Shown here one piece after another: positions 16,528 through 25,240 of a DNA stretch of 63,088 bases. A program made the translations under genes and the position numbers. Source of the stretch: a virus; IMG/VR virus record IMGVR_UViG_3300047470_000374, positions 1 through 63,088 of that record; one strand, given 5' to 3'. The notes beneath the pieces were generated by a model. The model did not search any database, was not told the origin of the DNA, and saw only the letters and a program-made list of their open reading frames with translations. Position 1 is the first letter of the stretch. Every line of letters begins with the position of its first letter.

Positions 16528-17271
16528 ATGGCTATCAGTAACAATGAAATTTTAAAGCATCAAACAATTGTGCTTCAAAATATTCCACCCAAAGGTCCTA
16601 TAGAACTAAAGATAGATTCCCCAACAGATTATACTGCACTTGGAATTACAGTGGCGGTATCTATTATTACTGCAATTATAAGTGCATGGATAACCATTTC
16701 ATTGGTTGATAGGACAAATAAAAGTTTGATAACGAGCCAAAATAAGCTCCAGCAAGACCTTATCAATAGCCAAATTGCTCAACAAAAAAATGATGTTAAC
16801 ACCAGAAATAGACAAGAATGGGTAAAAGAAGTCAGAAATATGATAGCTGAATTTATTCAATTAGCATCAACGTTTCCAACCCAATCCTATGATTTTGTAA
16901 TTTCTAGCATATTAGTTCACAGGCAAGAAATTTCAGAAGAAAGGTATCTTGCAGTTAGTGATAATCACAGAAAACATATTTCAGATTTGCATAATTTAGG
17001 TATGCGAATTGATCTAACTTTAAGTAAAACCGACTACATTGATCGTGAAATATGCAATCTGATCAATGAAATACATGGTGCAATTGTGGGTATAACTCAA
17101 AAATATAATCAAATAATTAGTAGTAATAAAACTAACAATAATCAACTTACAGCAATAAATTATTTAAGTGATCCATATTTCACACTAATATCCCAAAACA
17201 TTGATTCAATTAAAAATAAATCAAAAGATCTTCTTAAAGCTGAATGGGAAAGGGTTAAAAGTTTAAATTAA
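16528..17271 (+). CDS. Membrane-anchored coiled-coil protein
   Basis: 247 aa. A single hydrophobic segment at about residues 37-58 (GITVAVSIITAIISAWITISL) is followed by a Q/N-rich coiled coil (NKLQQDLINSQIAQQKNDV) and a helical C-terminus. It lies 69 bases after another membrane protein of similar design, so the two may act together. No known family. Position among lysogen-expressed cargo suggests exclusion or defence, which is inference only. Confidence 0.55.
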   Translation: MAISNNEILKHQTIVLQNIPPKGPIELKIDSPTDYTALGITVAVSIITAIISAWITISLVDRTNKSLITSQNKLQQDLINSQIAQQKNDVNTRNRQEWVKEVRNMIAEFIQLASTFPTQSYDFVISSILVHRQEISEERYLAVSDNHRKHISDLHNLGMRIDLTLSKTDYIDREICNLINEIHGAIVGITQKYNQIISSNKTNNNQLTAINYLSDPYFTLISQNIDSIKNKSKDLLKAEWERVKSLN

Positions 17272-17276
17272 CAAAA

Positions 17277-17292
17277 GCCCTCCTCAGAGGGC
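17277..17292 (-). terminator. Terminator of the spanin remnant
   Basis: GCCCTC (17277-17282) pairs with GAGGGC (17287-17292), with an A-run on the left. It has the same position relative to the spanin remnant as the terminator at 18,909 has to the intact spanin. Confidence 0.65.
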
Positions 17293-17357
17293 CCTCACAC
17301 AAATTCTTACATTCACTTTATTATTGATCCTAGGAGCTGTGCATCCTGATAAATAAA
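17284..17357 (-). pseudogene. Truncated copy of spanin-like lipoprotein gene
   Basis: The minus strand reads FYLSGCTAPRINNKVN and ends VRICVRAL-stop, matching the 32-aa lipoprotein at 18,934-19,032 (TGCSAHTINSNVN to VSVCVRAL-stop), including the lipobox Cys. The start is lost or shifted out of frame. Its presence on the far side of the PAAR cassette shows that the cassette sits between two diverged copies of this gene end. Confidence 0.7.
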
Positions 17358-17425
17358 ACTATACAGCACTGTCTACCCCTCATTGTTATCATTTCCCTCC
17401 TACACGAAAATAACAGGGAATTATT

Positions 17426-18265
17426 TTGGCAACCCCATATATAACAATCGGCTGCCCCACTACTGGAGGCGGCCAAGTAATTTCAGGAAATGGTATGTTC
17501 CTGATTGACGGTATTGCCGTTGCTTGTGTCGGTGATAAAGCTACCTGCCCAACACATAAAATTGTCGCTACGATTGTTTCTGGCGATCCAAACATGCAGA
17601 TCTTCGGCAAAGCAGCTGCACGCGTTAATGACTCACTTTCATGTGGTTGTAAGCTTTTACCTAAACAAAATTTAGTTGTTCAAGACAATGGCGGTGGTGC
17701 TACATCTTCTGCAAAATCAAGCTCGGCTCCGATGTCTCAAAAACAGCAAACAACTGATAGCTTTGCGAAAGATGAGTACGAAAACTATTACATAGAGAAT
17801 ACTAAAACCACTCTTGTACCATTTAAGCCTTGGTTGTATCCATACGATCAGGATAAGGCGTCGTTATTTGGACAAGCAATGCAAGCGTTATCAGGGGCAT
17901 GTACGTTTGAAGTTTCGTATAAATTAGAAAAGCAAAACCTATTCGTGACTGTAACATTGCTGCCGCCTGCTCTTCGTGCCGATGCAACAATTTACCCCCA
18001 AGCAGCTTTACGATTATTTAAGAATGGGAAACAGATTAACGAAGTAGTTAATTTAAAAGTAAGCAAAGGCGTTTGGAATACAGAAAATGATAGGCAGCCT
18101 GTCGGTAGTTGCAACATCAAGCTACCTACCCCTGACCTATCAACTATCAACGTTCAATTAACTATGAAATACGATGCTAGGTTTGATGGCGGAGGTGTAA
18201 TTACAAACCCTCCGCACGTAGTACATGAGTTCACAATTATATCTGCAGCAAGAAGGAAGAAATGA
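17426..18265 (+). CDS. PAAR-domain protein with unknown C-terminal domain
   Basis: 279 aa from TTG 17426 with AGGGA upstream. Residues 1-90 show PAAR repeats: GCPTTGGGQVISG, CVGDKATCP with His after it, IVSGDPNMQIFGKAAARVNDSLSCGCKL. PAAR proteins form the sharp tip of type VI secretion or phage-like spikes and often carry effectors. After a Ser/Gln-rich linker, residues 115-279 form an unrecognised beta-rich domain. It overlaps the following lipoprotein gene by ATGA, as an effector with its immunity partner might. On the plus strand, against the late operon. Confidence 0.8.
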   Translation: MATPYITIGCPTTGGGQVISGNGMFLIDGIAVACVGDKATCPTHKIVATIVSGDPNMQIFGKAAARVNDSLSCGCKLLPKQNLVVQDNGGGATSSAKSSSAPMSQKQQTTDSFAKDEYENYYIENTKTTLVPFKPWLYPYDQDKASLFGQAMQALSGACTFEVSYKLEKQNLFVTVTLLPPALRADATIYPQAALRLFKNGKQINEVVNLKVSKGVWNTENDRQPVGSCNIKLPTPDLSTINVQLTMKYDARFDGGGVITNPPHVVHEFTIISAARRKK

Positions 18266-18903
18266 GAAAAACACTTACACTAATTATTCTTGGTTCAGCT
18301 TTTCTAGCTGGCTGCGGTAATGCTTCTGAAGGTACTAAACAAACGGAAGTAAAGTCAGAGGCACTAGCACCTAAAAAGCTGTCTGCTAAGGATCAGCAAA
18401 TTTTAGATAAACATAATGAATATGTTCAGAAGTATTCTCTTGAAAGTCCAGAAGTCTTACAAAAGCATATGAAAGAATTGCTCCCTGAAATTAATACAAT
18501 GTCAGATAAGAGCAAGCGTGAAATGCTGCAAATGAACGTGTATTTAGCATCACAGATGTATGATGAAGCTTTAGCTTTAAATGTAAAACAAATAGCAGAA
18601 CATCCTGAAAACCCTGCTCTATCTATCGCTAAATGCCAGATTTTAACTTTACAGAAAAAAGAAAGCACTCTGATTAATCAATGTTTTGACGAAGCTGCAA
18701 ACGTTCTAAAAGTAGAACTAGATAAACCAGAAAACAAGACTGACCCTGATTATAAGATGGGTGAGTTCTCATACTTGCTTGCTAAATACAAAGGTGGGCA
18801 TCCCGAATATAAAGAGAAAATGAAGAGATTCATTGATAGTACAAATGATGAAGCTCTAAAAACCTCTTTAAAAACAATCTACGATGCAGAAGTAGAAAAT
18901 TAA
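18262..18903 (+). CDS. Lipoprotein paired with PAAR protein
   Basis: 213 aa. Signal peptide with lipobox LAGC (Cys18), then a charged linker and helical repeats of TPR-like spacing (ASQMYDEALALNVKQIAEHPENPALSIA). It should sit on the periplasmic side of a membrane. Coupled translation with the PAAR gene suggests immunity protein or accessory factor for an effector that acts in the periplasm. No family recognised. Confidence 0.7.
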   Translation: MRKTLTLIILGSAFLAGCGNASEGTKQTEVKSEALAPKKLSAKDQQILDKHNEYVQKYSLESPEVLQKHMKELLPEINTMSDKSKREMLQMNVYLASQMYDEALALNVKQIAEHPENPALSIAKCQILTLQKKESTLINQCFDEAANVLKVELDKPENKTDPDYKMGEFSYLLAKYKGGHPEYKEKMKRFIDSTNDEALKTSLKTIYDAEVEN

Positions 18904-18908
18904 TTAAA

Positions 18909-18930
18909 AAGCCCTGATCATTCAGGGCTT
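18909..18930. terminator. Bidirectional terminator
   Basis: AAGCCCTGA (18909-18917) pairs with TCAGGGCTT (18922-18930), with A-run before and T-rich run after. It serves both the plus-strand lipoprotein gene and the minus-strand spanin gene. Confidence 0.8.
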
Positions 18931-18933
18931 CTT

Positions 18934-19032
18934 TCAAAGTGCTCTAACACAAACTGAGACATTTACATTGCTGTTAATAGTATGAGCTGAGCATCCAGTT
19001 AATAGAATGCTCAGAAATAGAAATTTAAACAT
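18934..19032 (-). CDS. Small lipoprotein, Rz1-like outer spanin candidate
   Basis: 32 aa: a hydrophobic start MFKFLFLSILLTGC with lipobox LTGC, then a short tail ending VSVCVRAL. The ATG overlaps the stop of the upstream gene. It is the last gene of the lysis cassette, where phage spanins that fuse inner and outer membranes are found. No separate Rz gene is seen, and it is shorter than typical Rz1, so the role is likely but not sure. Confidence 0.55.
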   Translation of the reverse strand: MFKFLFLSILLTGCSAHTINSNVNVSVCVRAL

Positions 19033-19342
19033 CGATTGGTACCATGTCGACAGTTTTCCCAGCCAAATCATGATGACAATCAGATAAGAATTGAATCTTG
19101 CCATCTGTCAAAAATAAATGACATCGGCTCGCCGGGTAATGATCATTAACAAGTAAAGAAGGTGTAAACGTTGGCTTATTTATATCGCCGTTAAAATCCC
19201 AAATACTGCCATTGTGATGTGCACCTTCTTTCACATGGAATGGATGTAAATATTTACACCCGGGGCACTTAAACATATAAATGCCGCTGCTCCAGTATTC
19301 CAAATATGGCGTGAGCTCAGTTACTGTTTCTGCTCGAGTCAT
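19025..19342 (-). CDS. DUF6527-like zinc-binding protein
   Basis: 105 aa. CPGCKYLHPFHV in the first half and CHHDLAGK near the end give a Cys/His set likely to bind a metal. WDFNGDINKPTFTPSLL and CHLFLTDGKIQFLSDC are recurrent in this small phage family. It lies between endolysin and the spanin candidate, 0 bases after endolysin. Function unknown; assignment from memory of the family. Confidence 0.6.
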   Translation of the reverse strand: MTRAETVTELTPYLEYWSSGIYMFKCPGCKYLHPFHVKEGAHHNGSIWDFNGDINKPTFTPSLLVNDHYPASRCHLFLTDGKIQFLSDCHHDLAGKTVDMVPIDV

Positions 19343-19888
19343 TCAAATCACCACTCGATTTGCAATCCAGCCATAAAAAAACTGTTCTTGTGAAGGATTG
19401 CGTTCACAGATTTCGATATAGCGCTGGCCTTGCATGATATTAAGAACTCGCACCAGGACTTTCTCGCCTTCTTTACCTCTTTTTGATAGATATGTTTTGA
19501 GAGCATTTAGCGTAGCTGGTCCATAAATTCCGTCGACCGCAAGATCTGGCCAACCACCCTTACCCTGATTATTCAGCAAGTTTAAAGCACGTTGTAAAAG
19601 TGGTTTAGCAAAGCCAGTTCCACAGTTCACCCCAGTATCTAAAAGCTCTTCAGCAACTGCAGAGTTAATAGCGTTCACCTGGTCAAATCGTGGTGCTGTC
19701 CAGTAGTTTTTGCGATAAATTGCTTTGGCCACATCTAAAGGCAAATCACGCATATTGCCTTTAAAACCATTTGCGCGAGCTACTGCTTCGGTAATACCGT
19801 ATTTTGTTGCACCCCCTCGATCTGCTGGGTTATTCACATACCCGCCTTCGCGTTTAATGAGTTCTTCAAGATATTGTTCAATGTTCAT
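19343..19888 (-). CDS. Endolysin, GH108-type muramidase
   Basis: 181 aa. Catalytic Glu in IKREGGYVNNPADRGGATKYG (EGGY motif near residue 14), typical of GH108 N-acetylmuramidases, then YWTAPRFD. A PG_binding_3 domain follows (residues 85-170: LAVDGIYGPATLNAL). It cuts cell-wall glycan at the end of infection. No signal peptide is seen, so it relies on a holin for export. Confidence 0.9.
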   Translation of the reverse strand: MNIEQYLEELIKREGGYVNNPADRGGATKYGITEAVARANGFKGNMRDLPLDVAKAIYRKNYWTAPRFDQVNAINSAVAEELLDTGVNCGTGFAKPLLQRALNLLNNQGKGGWPDLAVDGIYGPATLNALKTYLSKRGKEGEKVLVRVLNIMQGQRYIEICERNPSQEQFFYGWIANRVVI

Positions 19889-19914
19889 TTCGGTTTCCTT
19901 CAGATGTAAAAAAA

Positions 19915-19928
19915 CCGCCCGAAGGCGG
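19915..19928 (-). terminator. Terminator before endolysin
   Basis: CCGCC (19915-19919) pairs with GGCGG (19924-19928), with an A-run on the left (minus-strand U-run). Confidence 0.7.
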
Positions 19929-19946
19929 CACTTAAAGTTGTGTTAT

Positions 19947-20168
19947 TTACTGCTTTGATTCTTCAGCTCTATTTTTCTTTTCTTGATCTGAGCTTCCGAA
20001 ATAGAAACCACATGCTGTCGTCATTGCCCCCGCAATGAAGCCCAAAGCAGTATTAATCAAGTTGCTATTTTCACGAGGCATATCGACAAAAAATAATGCT
20101 ACAACCAGTACAAACATTAACCCAACAAGTGCAAAAGCCAGATAAGCTCTAGTCTGTTCGCTGTTCAT
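19947..20168 (-). CDS. Small two-helix membrane protein, holin or antiholin candidate
   Basis: 73 aa from ATG 20168, which has a GGGGG-type site upstream. Two hydrophobic segments (YLAFALVGLMFVLVVALFF and TALGFIAGAMTTACGFYFG) and a charged tail. It overlaps the first holin gene by 20 bases. Two adjacent holin-like genes often form a holin/antiholin pair that times lysis. Confidence 0.7.
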   Translation of the reverse strand: MNSEQTRAYLAFALVGLMFVLVVALFFVDMPRENSNLINTALGFIAGAMTTACGFYFGSSDQEKKNRAEESKQ

Positions 20169-20442
20169 TATTATCCCCCTTGATTCGTTTTTTAGTTTGC
20201 TCATACTGCTCAACACGTAATTTATGAATCTCATCAGCCCGCTTTTCATCACGGCGTTTAAAGTAGAGATTCGTTAAGTAGGTTGCTAAACCGATTAAGA
20301 TTGAAATGACTACAGCCCAGTCAATTTTTCCAAAGATTCCGATCAATCCCCCACCTACCATATAGCCATATGAAAATTTAGTTGCAGTCGCAGCAGCTGT
20401 GCTTGCAGCTGCTTCAACTACGCTATTTGTTTGATCGTTCAT
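20149..20442 (-). CDS. Holin, class II-like
   Basis: 97 aa from ATG 20442 after GGAGGAAGG. Ala-rich N-terminus, a glycine-rich hydrophobic segment (YGYMVGGGLIGIFG), a second helix (DWAVVISILIGLATYLTNLYF) and a long basic tail (KRRDEKRAD). It fits a pore-forming holin that opens the inner membrane for endolysin. Confidence 0.75.
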   Translation of the reverse strand: MNDQTNSVVEAAASTAAATATKFSYGYMVGGGLIGIFGKIDWAVVISILIGLATYLTNLYFKRRDEKRADEIHKLRVEQYEQTKKRIKGDNNEQRTD

Positions 20443-20476
20443 GCATGCCTTCCTCCAGATCATAGGCAATAAAAAA

Positions 20477-20493
20477 GCACCCGAATTGGGTGC
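20477..20493 (-). terminator. Terminator after J
   Basis: GCACCC (20477-20482) pairs with GGGTGC (20488-20493), with an A-run on the left; the next gene's ribosome site lies immediately beyond. Confidence 0.8.
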
Positions 20494-20512
20494 TCTAAGT
20501 TCTTTCAAAGCA

Positions 20513-23500
20513 TTAAAGGGTTTGTAAGATTTTCCCTCCGTTTATCAATTGTGTTGTGAGTGGAGCTACTCCGACAATTGCAGTGCCACCTATTCCAGGT
20601 TGACCTTCAGTGGTGCCATGATATCGCCAGTTCCAAGTTCCATCGTTTGTAGACTTGGTACCGCGCTGTCCCCATCCACCACCATCTCCCGATAGTGGAG
20701 ATCCATAACGATCGTTCTGCGTTCGATAACCTTTACCAGGCACTGAAGCTTCAGCATCAGTAACTTTTACAACCATCAAATAACCGCCTTCAAGATACCA
20801 ACGCCAGTCCTGAGAATCATTGTAGATTGGCTGTCCTGTCATAACCCGACCAAACGGTGCTCCTGCTCCACCAGGAATACCTTGGACTCCATAACCCAAT
20901 TCTGTGTAAATGCCACTCGGTGCAGCTCCACCACCTGAACCGCCTCGAGCCAAAGTCCCCCCATCGATAATAAGATTCAATTTGCTGTGCCGGTTCATTA
21001 GCCCCGGCGCACCTTGAAACCCATCACGACGTGTTCTAGTAAAGGTATAATTCGAGTCACCAGATAATCCTCCAAATGCTAAATGTGGTAAACCACCATC
21101 ACCTCCACGCCCGACAACAGCACCTTTAATCATTAAATTTACAATCAAGTCAGGTGGAAATACTCCTGTATCAATTGCTGGCAGTTCAGGAGCAGCAGGA
21201 ACAACATACTCCCTAGTTTCTGAATCATAAGTATGTTTATAAACCATTCTGGTTTCAGGTCTCAGTGAGCTTGAACTTGAAACTAATGCACCGGCTTCAA
21301 CTACAAAGTTAATTATACCTGAAGTTGGCAATTCTCCTCTTTGCATCTGGTACAAACGAGCAAGGTTAAGATCTAACTGATCGTAACGAATGTAAATTGG
21401 AGAATTATCAACAGGTAAATCTATAAAGTCCTTATCGTTAAGGTAATACCGCACATCATAATTCACTGCAGTAATCGTATTTGAGAACTTATCAACCGGA
21501 TCTTTCTTAGCGACCAAATAAGGTAATGAATCCTTAGTATCATCATTGACAACCGTATAAATCGTATTGACGAAATCTTCAGGACTAAGTTTTAGTGCAC
21601 TATTGGGTAAGCGTCCTAAAATAACCTTGTTCTTAGCAGATCCAGCAGTAATAGGGATCAGGTCCACGCTACCATCACCCAACTGTAGATAAATGACGTA
21701 GCTCTTACCTGCAATGAAATCAACATCATGGCTCAGAGTAAGAATTAAGCCCTCCTGTTTCACCACATCGCCACTTTGATGAATACCATTGCGATAATCA
21801 GCAACAGCTATACGGTCACGTAAAACCAGTAATTCCGATTCTGGCGCTCCATCAAAGGAAATTGATTTACGCTGAAACCGAAGCTTGTTCCAAAGCCGGT
21901 ACGCATTGAAATGAGCCTGCCACTTATTTCGCACACCAACTGACTTAACTTCTTTCGGGTTCTTGGCTCCTTTATCCGGTAGATAAATGTTTATACGACT
22001 ATCATCGGTTGGATCCGTGTATTCATAGATCAGTCCATCGTAGTCATCCATCACACCGAAAGTGAGATCATGCTTATAAGTATCAGGAATGATGTTCCTG
22101 AAGTTAAACAACAACACCGAATTATCAGTTGGTCGCTCAAAGTAGATCTTGAGCTTGTTGTTTTGCCGATATGCCGTACAAAATACGGCATCACAGAGAT
22201 TTGTGACTAACTCTTCAAATGAGACGTTAGTGTCATCCAGCGTAGTACAGAATTCTGCTGCTAAAGTTGTACCGAAGTAGTCGACAATATCGTTATAGGT
22301 ACGATAGATATTTTCTACATCAATCTCGTCAATCGTACGGCGACCGATCTTATCATCGAGTGCCATTGAGACCAGTGCATCAGCAAAGCTAGACGTTGGA
22401 AATAATTCAGTCGTCATTGCTCCATTTTTGTAGGTAGGCAACATCCGCTGAAGATCAAAATTGATCTTGCGCGATTTAACCGACAATGCTCCAGTCGTTG
22501 CATATGTACGTGCACGGAAAACTGTTTCATGTTCATATTTTGTGCTTTGCAACGGATAAGCACCGTACAACGCTTGCCACTTCACATCATCAACAACAGT
22601 GGTAACTCCAGGAGTTGGAGTTAAGCGGCGAGCACGTACACTACAGCGCCCCTGAAATGTGACCATATCCAGCGTTGCACCAACTGTTTGCCGCGACTTA
22701 GCTGAACCCTTGAGAATGATCTGCTTTAGCATAGGGTTGCCAATAGCTGCACCTGATTCATTCACTGGAGTGACTTCAACCTCAATTGTCACGTTTACAG
22801 CTGCCTGATTGCCCCCTGAAGAAACGGTATAAAGTCCATTTGTGGCCACAAAATTAAAAAGCACCCGACTACGTTCGATGTTGTCCAGGATAAATGGACC
22901 AATCCACTTTTCACCAATCGATGCAAGCTTTGGAGATAAAGCACCTGTTTGCTGATTAGATAACTCTTTTAGCTTTAACCAGTTTGGATTTACTGCAGCA
23001 GGATTTGATAACGTCATACGATCATCAGCAACGGATAAGACGCTATAAGTACCGTTTAAATCGTATGTTTGCCCGTTATAGGTAAATGAAGCATTAGTGA
23101 TTTCAACACGGTCATTGCTGACAAACTTGGTGGTTAGATCTGTATTGTTTGCAGCTGCTCGAAGGATCTCGTTTGGGTATGCGAAAAGAAGATAGTTGGT
23201 CCCTTCTAAAGTTTGTGTATCAGCTGGTCGTAAGACTTGACCATTTACTGATGTTTGATGCTGTACGGTTAATGGGGGCGTTGTAATTTCTGTACCGATT
23301 GAAAAATAAGGTTCTCCAGAAACAATATCTACACCTGGTCTGAAGACTTCTACAGATGCCCCTGCAATATCAACAATATTAGTTTCACCATCGTAAGCAC
23401 CGTTGATTTTATAGTGGCCACGGCCTATGCAGCCGACCATATGCTCAACTTCAATGTTATTTTCATAAACTTTATAAGGCACTGCTATTGAATCAGGCGT

Positions 23501-23935
23501 ATCCCAAGCAGCACCATAAATATCTGCAATGCGGCCATTTACCCGGATCTTGTTTTCGCGGTTTGAAAGTTCGTTATTTGCTGAAGATGATTGATTAATA
23601 TTCTGGGTTGTCTGAGCCATTGAAGGCGTAGGCATTAAAAAAGCGATCGCAATACTAATTACAATCGAAACGATCGCAGCAACCCATTTTGGGTTCTCAA
23701 TGACGATAAAAGTACCTGGTAAAAAATCGAGCTGTTTTAAGTCATATGCATTTTTAGGTGTTACTTCATTCGCAATAGAAATTTCCGCATGATCCATATT
23801 GCTAGCAGTGTAAAAAATACGGATGTGCTCAGGTATGTAATCATATTTAGAAGTAAGCCATTGCCCTATTGTGTTGGCATGCTCAATAGTCTTTTCTTCA
23901 GACAAAGCATCTTGTTTATAAATAACTTTAATCAT
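20513..23935 (-). CDS. Tail-tip host specificity protein J
   Basis: 1140 aa, normal for J. The N-terminal 100 residues include a hydrophobic segment (WVAAIVSIVISIAIAFLMP). The body has J-family blocks such as NKIRVNGRIADIYGAAWD, EVEHMVGCIGRGHY and SFADALVSMALDDKIGRRT. The last 250 residues are Gly-rich (GGDGGLPHLAFGG, GGSGGGAAPSG) and may contact the receptor. J sits at the distal tail end and recognises the host surface. No tailspike gene follows it here, unlike in the left remnant. Confidence 0.9.
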   Translation of the reverse strand: MIKVIYKQDALSEEKTIEHANTIGQWLTSKYDYIPEHIRIFYTASNMDHAEISIANEVTPKNAYDLKQLDFLPGTFIVIENPKWVAAIVSIVISIAIAFLMPTPSMAQTTQNINQSSSANNELSNRENKIRVNGRIADIYGAAWDTPDSIAVPYKVYENNIEVEHMVGCIGRGHYKINGAYDGETNIVDIAGASVEVFRPGVDIVSGEPYFSIGTEITTPPLTVQHQTSVNGQVLRPADTQTLEGTNYLLFAYPNEILRAAANNTDLTTKFVSNDRVEITNASFTYNGQTYDLNGTYSVLSVADDRMTLSNPAAVNPNWLKLKELSNQQTGALSPKLASIGEKWIGPFILDNIERSRVLFNFVATNGLYTVSSGGNQAAVNVTIEVEVTPVNESGAAIGNPMLKQIILKGSAKSRQTVGATLDMVTFQGRCSVRARRLTPTPGVTTVVDDVKWQALYGAYPLQSTKYEHETVFRARTYATTGALSVKSRKINFDLQRMLPTYKNGAMTTELFPTSSFADALVSMALDDKIGRRTIDEIDVENIYRTYNDIVDYFGTTLAAEFCTTLDDTNVSFEELVTNLCDAVFCTAYRQNNKLKIYFERPTDNSVLLFNFRNIIPDTYKHDLTFGVMDDYDGLIYEYTDPTDDSRINIYLPDKGAKNPKEVKSVGVRNKWQAHFNAYRLWNKLRFQRKSISFDGAPESELLVLRDRIAVADYRNGIHQSGDVVKQEGLILTLSHDVDFIAGKSYVIYLQLGDGSVDLIPITAGSAKNKVILGRLPNSALKLSPEDFVNTIYTVVNDDTKDSLPYLVAKKDPVDKFSNTITAVNYDVRYYLNDKDFIDLPVDNSPIYIRYDQLDLNLARLYQMQRGELPTSGIINFVVEAGALVSSSSSLRPETRMVYKHTYDSETREYVVPAAPELPAIDTGVFPPDLIVNLMIKGAVVGRGGDGGLPHLAFGGLSGDSNYTFTRTRRDGFQGAPGLMNRHSKLNLIIDGGTLARGGSGGGAAPSGIYTELGYGVQGIPGGAGAPFGRVMTGQPIYNDSQDWRWYLEGGYLMVVKVTDAEASVPGKGYRTQNDRYGSPLSGDGGGWGQRGTKSTNDGTWNWRYHGTTEGQPGIGGTAIVGVAPLTTQLINGGKILQTL

Positions 23936-24290
23936 AATAACTAACTCGACAAAACCCCATTCCCATTACGACCTCTTCTGATAAATAAGTGACTCCACTT
24001 TCCATGAGATGCAGAATCTTTTGCCCACGAAAAAGCCCCACGTGCGGGGGCTTGTTTCTTTGTCTTGGGTGGAAGGCGACTATGCAGCCCTCCTTGGGCA
24101 TGGGCAGTGGATTTAAGAGCTTTAACCGTGAAGTAAGGAAGGTAATCTTTCCCTTAGGTTGCATAAAGAGTTCAAGCGCCTCACTACGATCTATTCCATA
24201 TAGATCCATTGCAGCTTCGTGGACAAAATGAACACAATTGTAATGCTCTTCGTCATATTGCTTATCAAGCAAATGGTCGTGACTTTTCAT
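23928..24290 (-). CDS. NlpC/P60-type tail assembly peptidase (K-like)
   Basis: 120 aa. Cys in HYNCVHFVHEAA and His in PPHVGLFRGQKILHL fit the NlpC/P60 Cys-His pair. In lambda-like phages this protein acts at the tail tip and may cut peptidoglycan during DNA entry. It is encoded between the DUF1833 gene and J, overlapping both by a few bases. Confidence 0.8.
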   Translation of the reverse strand: MKSHDHLLDKQYDEEHYNCVHFVHEAAMDLYGIDRSEALELFMQPKGKITFLTSRLKLLNPLPMPKEGCIVAFHPRQRNKPPHVGLFRGQKILHLMESGVTYLSEEVVMGMGFCRVSYYD

Positions 24291-24793
24291 ACAGCCCCCT
24301 TGAGACCACTAAAACGATCAAGCGAGAAAATATCTCCGGTTTTATTTGTGTTGAGCCTTGGTGACTCTGCTTTAAACGTCACTGCTTTATGATTCATAGC
24401 GACACTAGCAAGCTGGAGGCCTATCAAATAAAACATTGGGGAATTGAGGTTATCTGAACTATAAAGACGGTAATTTACAGTCGGCTTTACATTAGAATAT
24501 TGCCCCTCAATTACCCGCTCGAACTCATCAGGTAAAACATCGCCTAAACCAGAAATTGAAACGGTAAGAGTCTGGTCTAGATCACCTAGCATTCCGGATC
24601 TCTGAATTGAAACTGGCAGGAATTCATAATAAACCTGACCAGTCCCTGCCTTATGCTGCACATAGACCCCGCGATCATCATTACGTACAACCCGATAGGT
24701 GTTTATAAAAGAAGGGTGTGATAACTCAATACACTCTAGTTGATAAATATCGACTGTACGATTGAGAAAAAACTTAGCGTATTCATTATCCAT
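24287..24793 (-). CDS. DUF1833 tail protein
   Basis: 168 aa from ATG 24793, whose A is the last base of the upstream TAA. IYQLECIELSHPSF and SISGLGDVLPDEFERVI are typical of DUF1833, a minor tail family that lies next to the K-like peptidase. Probably part of the tail-tip complex. Confidence 0.75.
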   Translation of the reverse strand: MDNEYAKFFLNRTVDIYQLECIELSHPSFINTYRVVRNDDRGVYVQHKAGTGQVYYEFLPVSIQRSGMLGDLDQTLTVSISGLGDVLPDEFERVIEGQYSNVKPTVNYRLYSSDNLNSPMFYLIGLQLASVAMNHKAVTFKAESPRLNTNKTGDIFSLDRFSGLKGAV

Positions 24794-25191
24794 TACACCA
24801 CCCAATCACTAATAAGGGCCTGATCAGCAGTAGCGTTCGACTGATTCTGAATAACTTCTAGTTGAGCAGTTACCCGGTATAAATTTCCATTCACTTCATT
24901 GGTCTTGAATGAATTGGGAATAAAGTTGCATTGGTATTGCTGACGCGCTCCCTGATCAATGACCAGATCCGCATAAAAAGAAGCTGGCTTGCTTTGGTAG
25001 ACACGCCAGAAAGCCATCATCTTATTAAAATCGGTTTTACTTAGATTCCAGTTCACATCGACAATATGGCTATTACGTTTTACATCGATGTAATAGCGTC
25101 CACGTCCACCATCCATCTGCTGGCGTTTCACATCATCACCTGGTGTTACGCCATAACCGCTGTTCTGAGGATTTAACTTTAACTTGTACAT
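24793..25191 (-). CDS. Minor tail protein
   Basis: 132 aa. GRGRYYIDVKRNSHIVDVNWNL and FWRVYQSKPASFYADLVID match minor tail proteins that follow the tape measure in Acinetobacter siphophages. By position it corresponds to lambda M. A role at the tail tip is inferred. Confidence 0.65.
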   Translation of the reverse strand: MYKLKLNPQNSGYGVTPGDDVKRQQMDGGRGRYYIDVKRNSHIVDVNWNLSKTDFNKMMAFWRVYQSKPASFYADLVIDQGARQQYQCNFIPNSFKTNEVNGNLYRVTAQLEVIQNQSNATADQALISDWVV

Positions 25192-25213
25192 AACTTTCCT
25201 TCAGGTAATAAAA

Positions 25214-25233
25214 AACCATCTCGAAAGGTGGTT
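25214..25233 (-). terminator. Terminator after tape measure gene
   Basis: AACCATC pairs imperfectly with GTGGTT around a TCGAAAG loop, with an A-run on the left. It separates the tape measure gene from the minor tail genes. Confidence 0.55.
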
Positions 25234-25240
25234 TTGTTCA

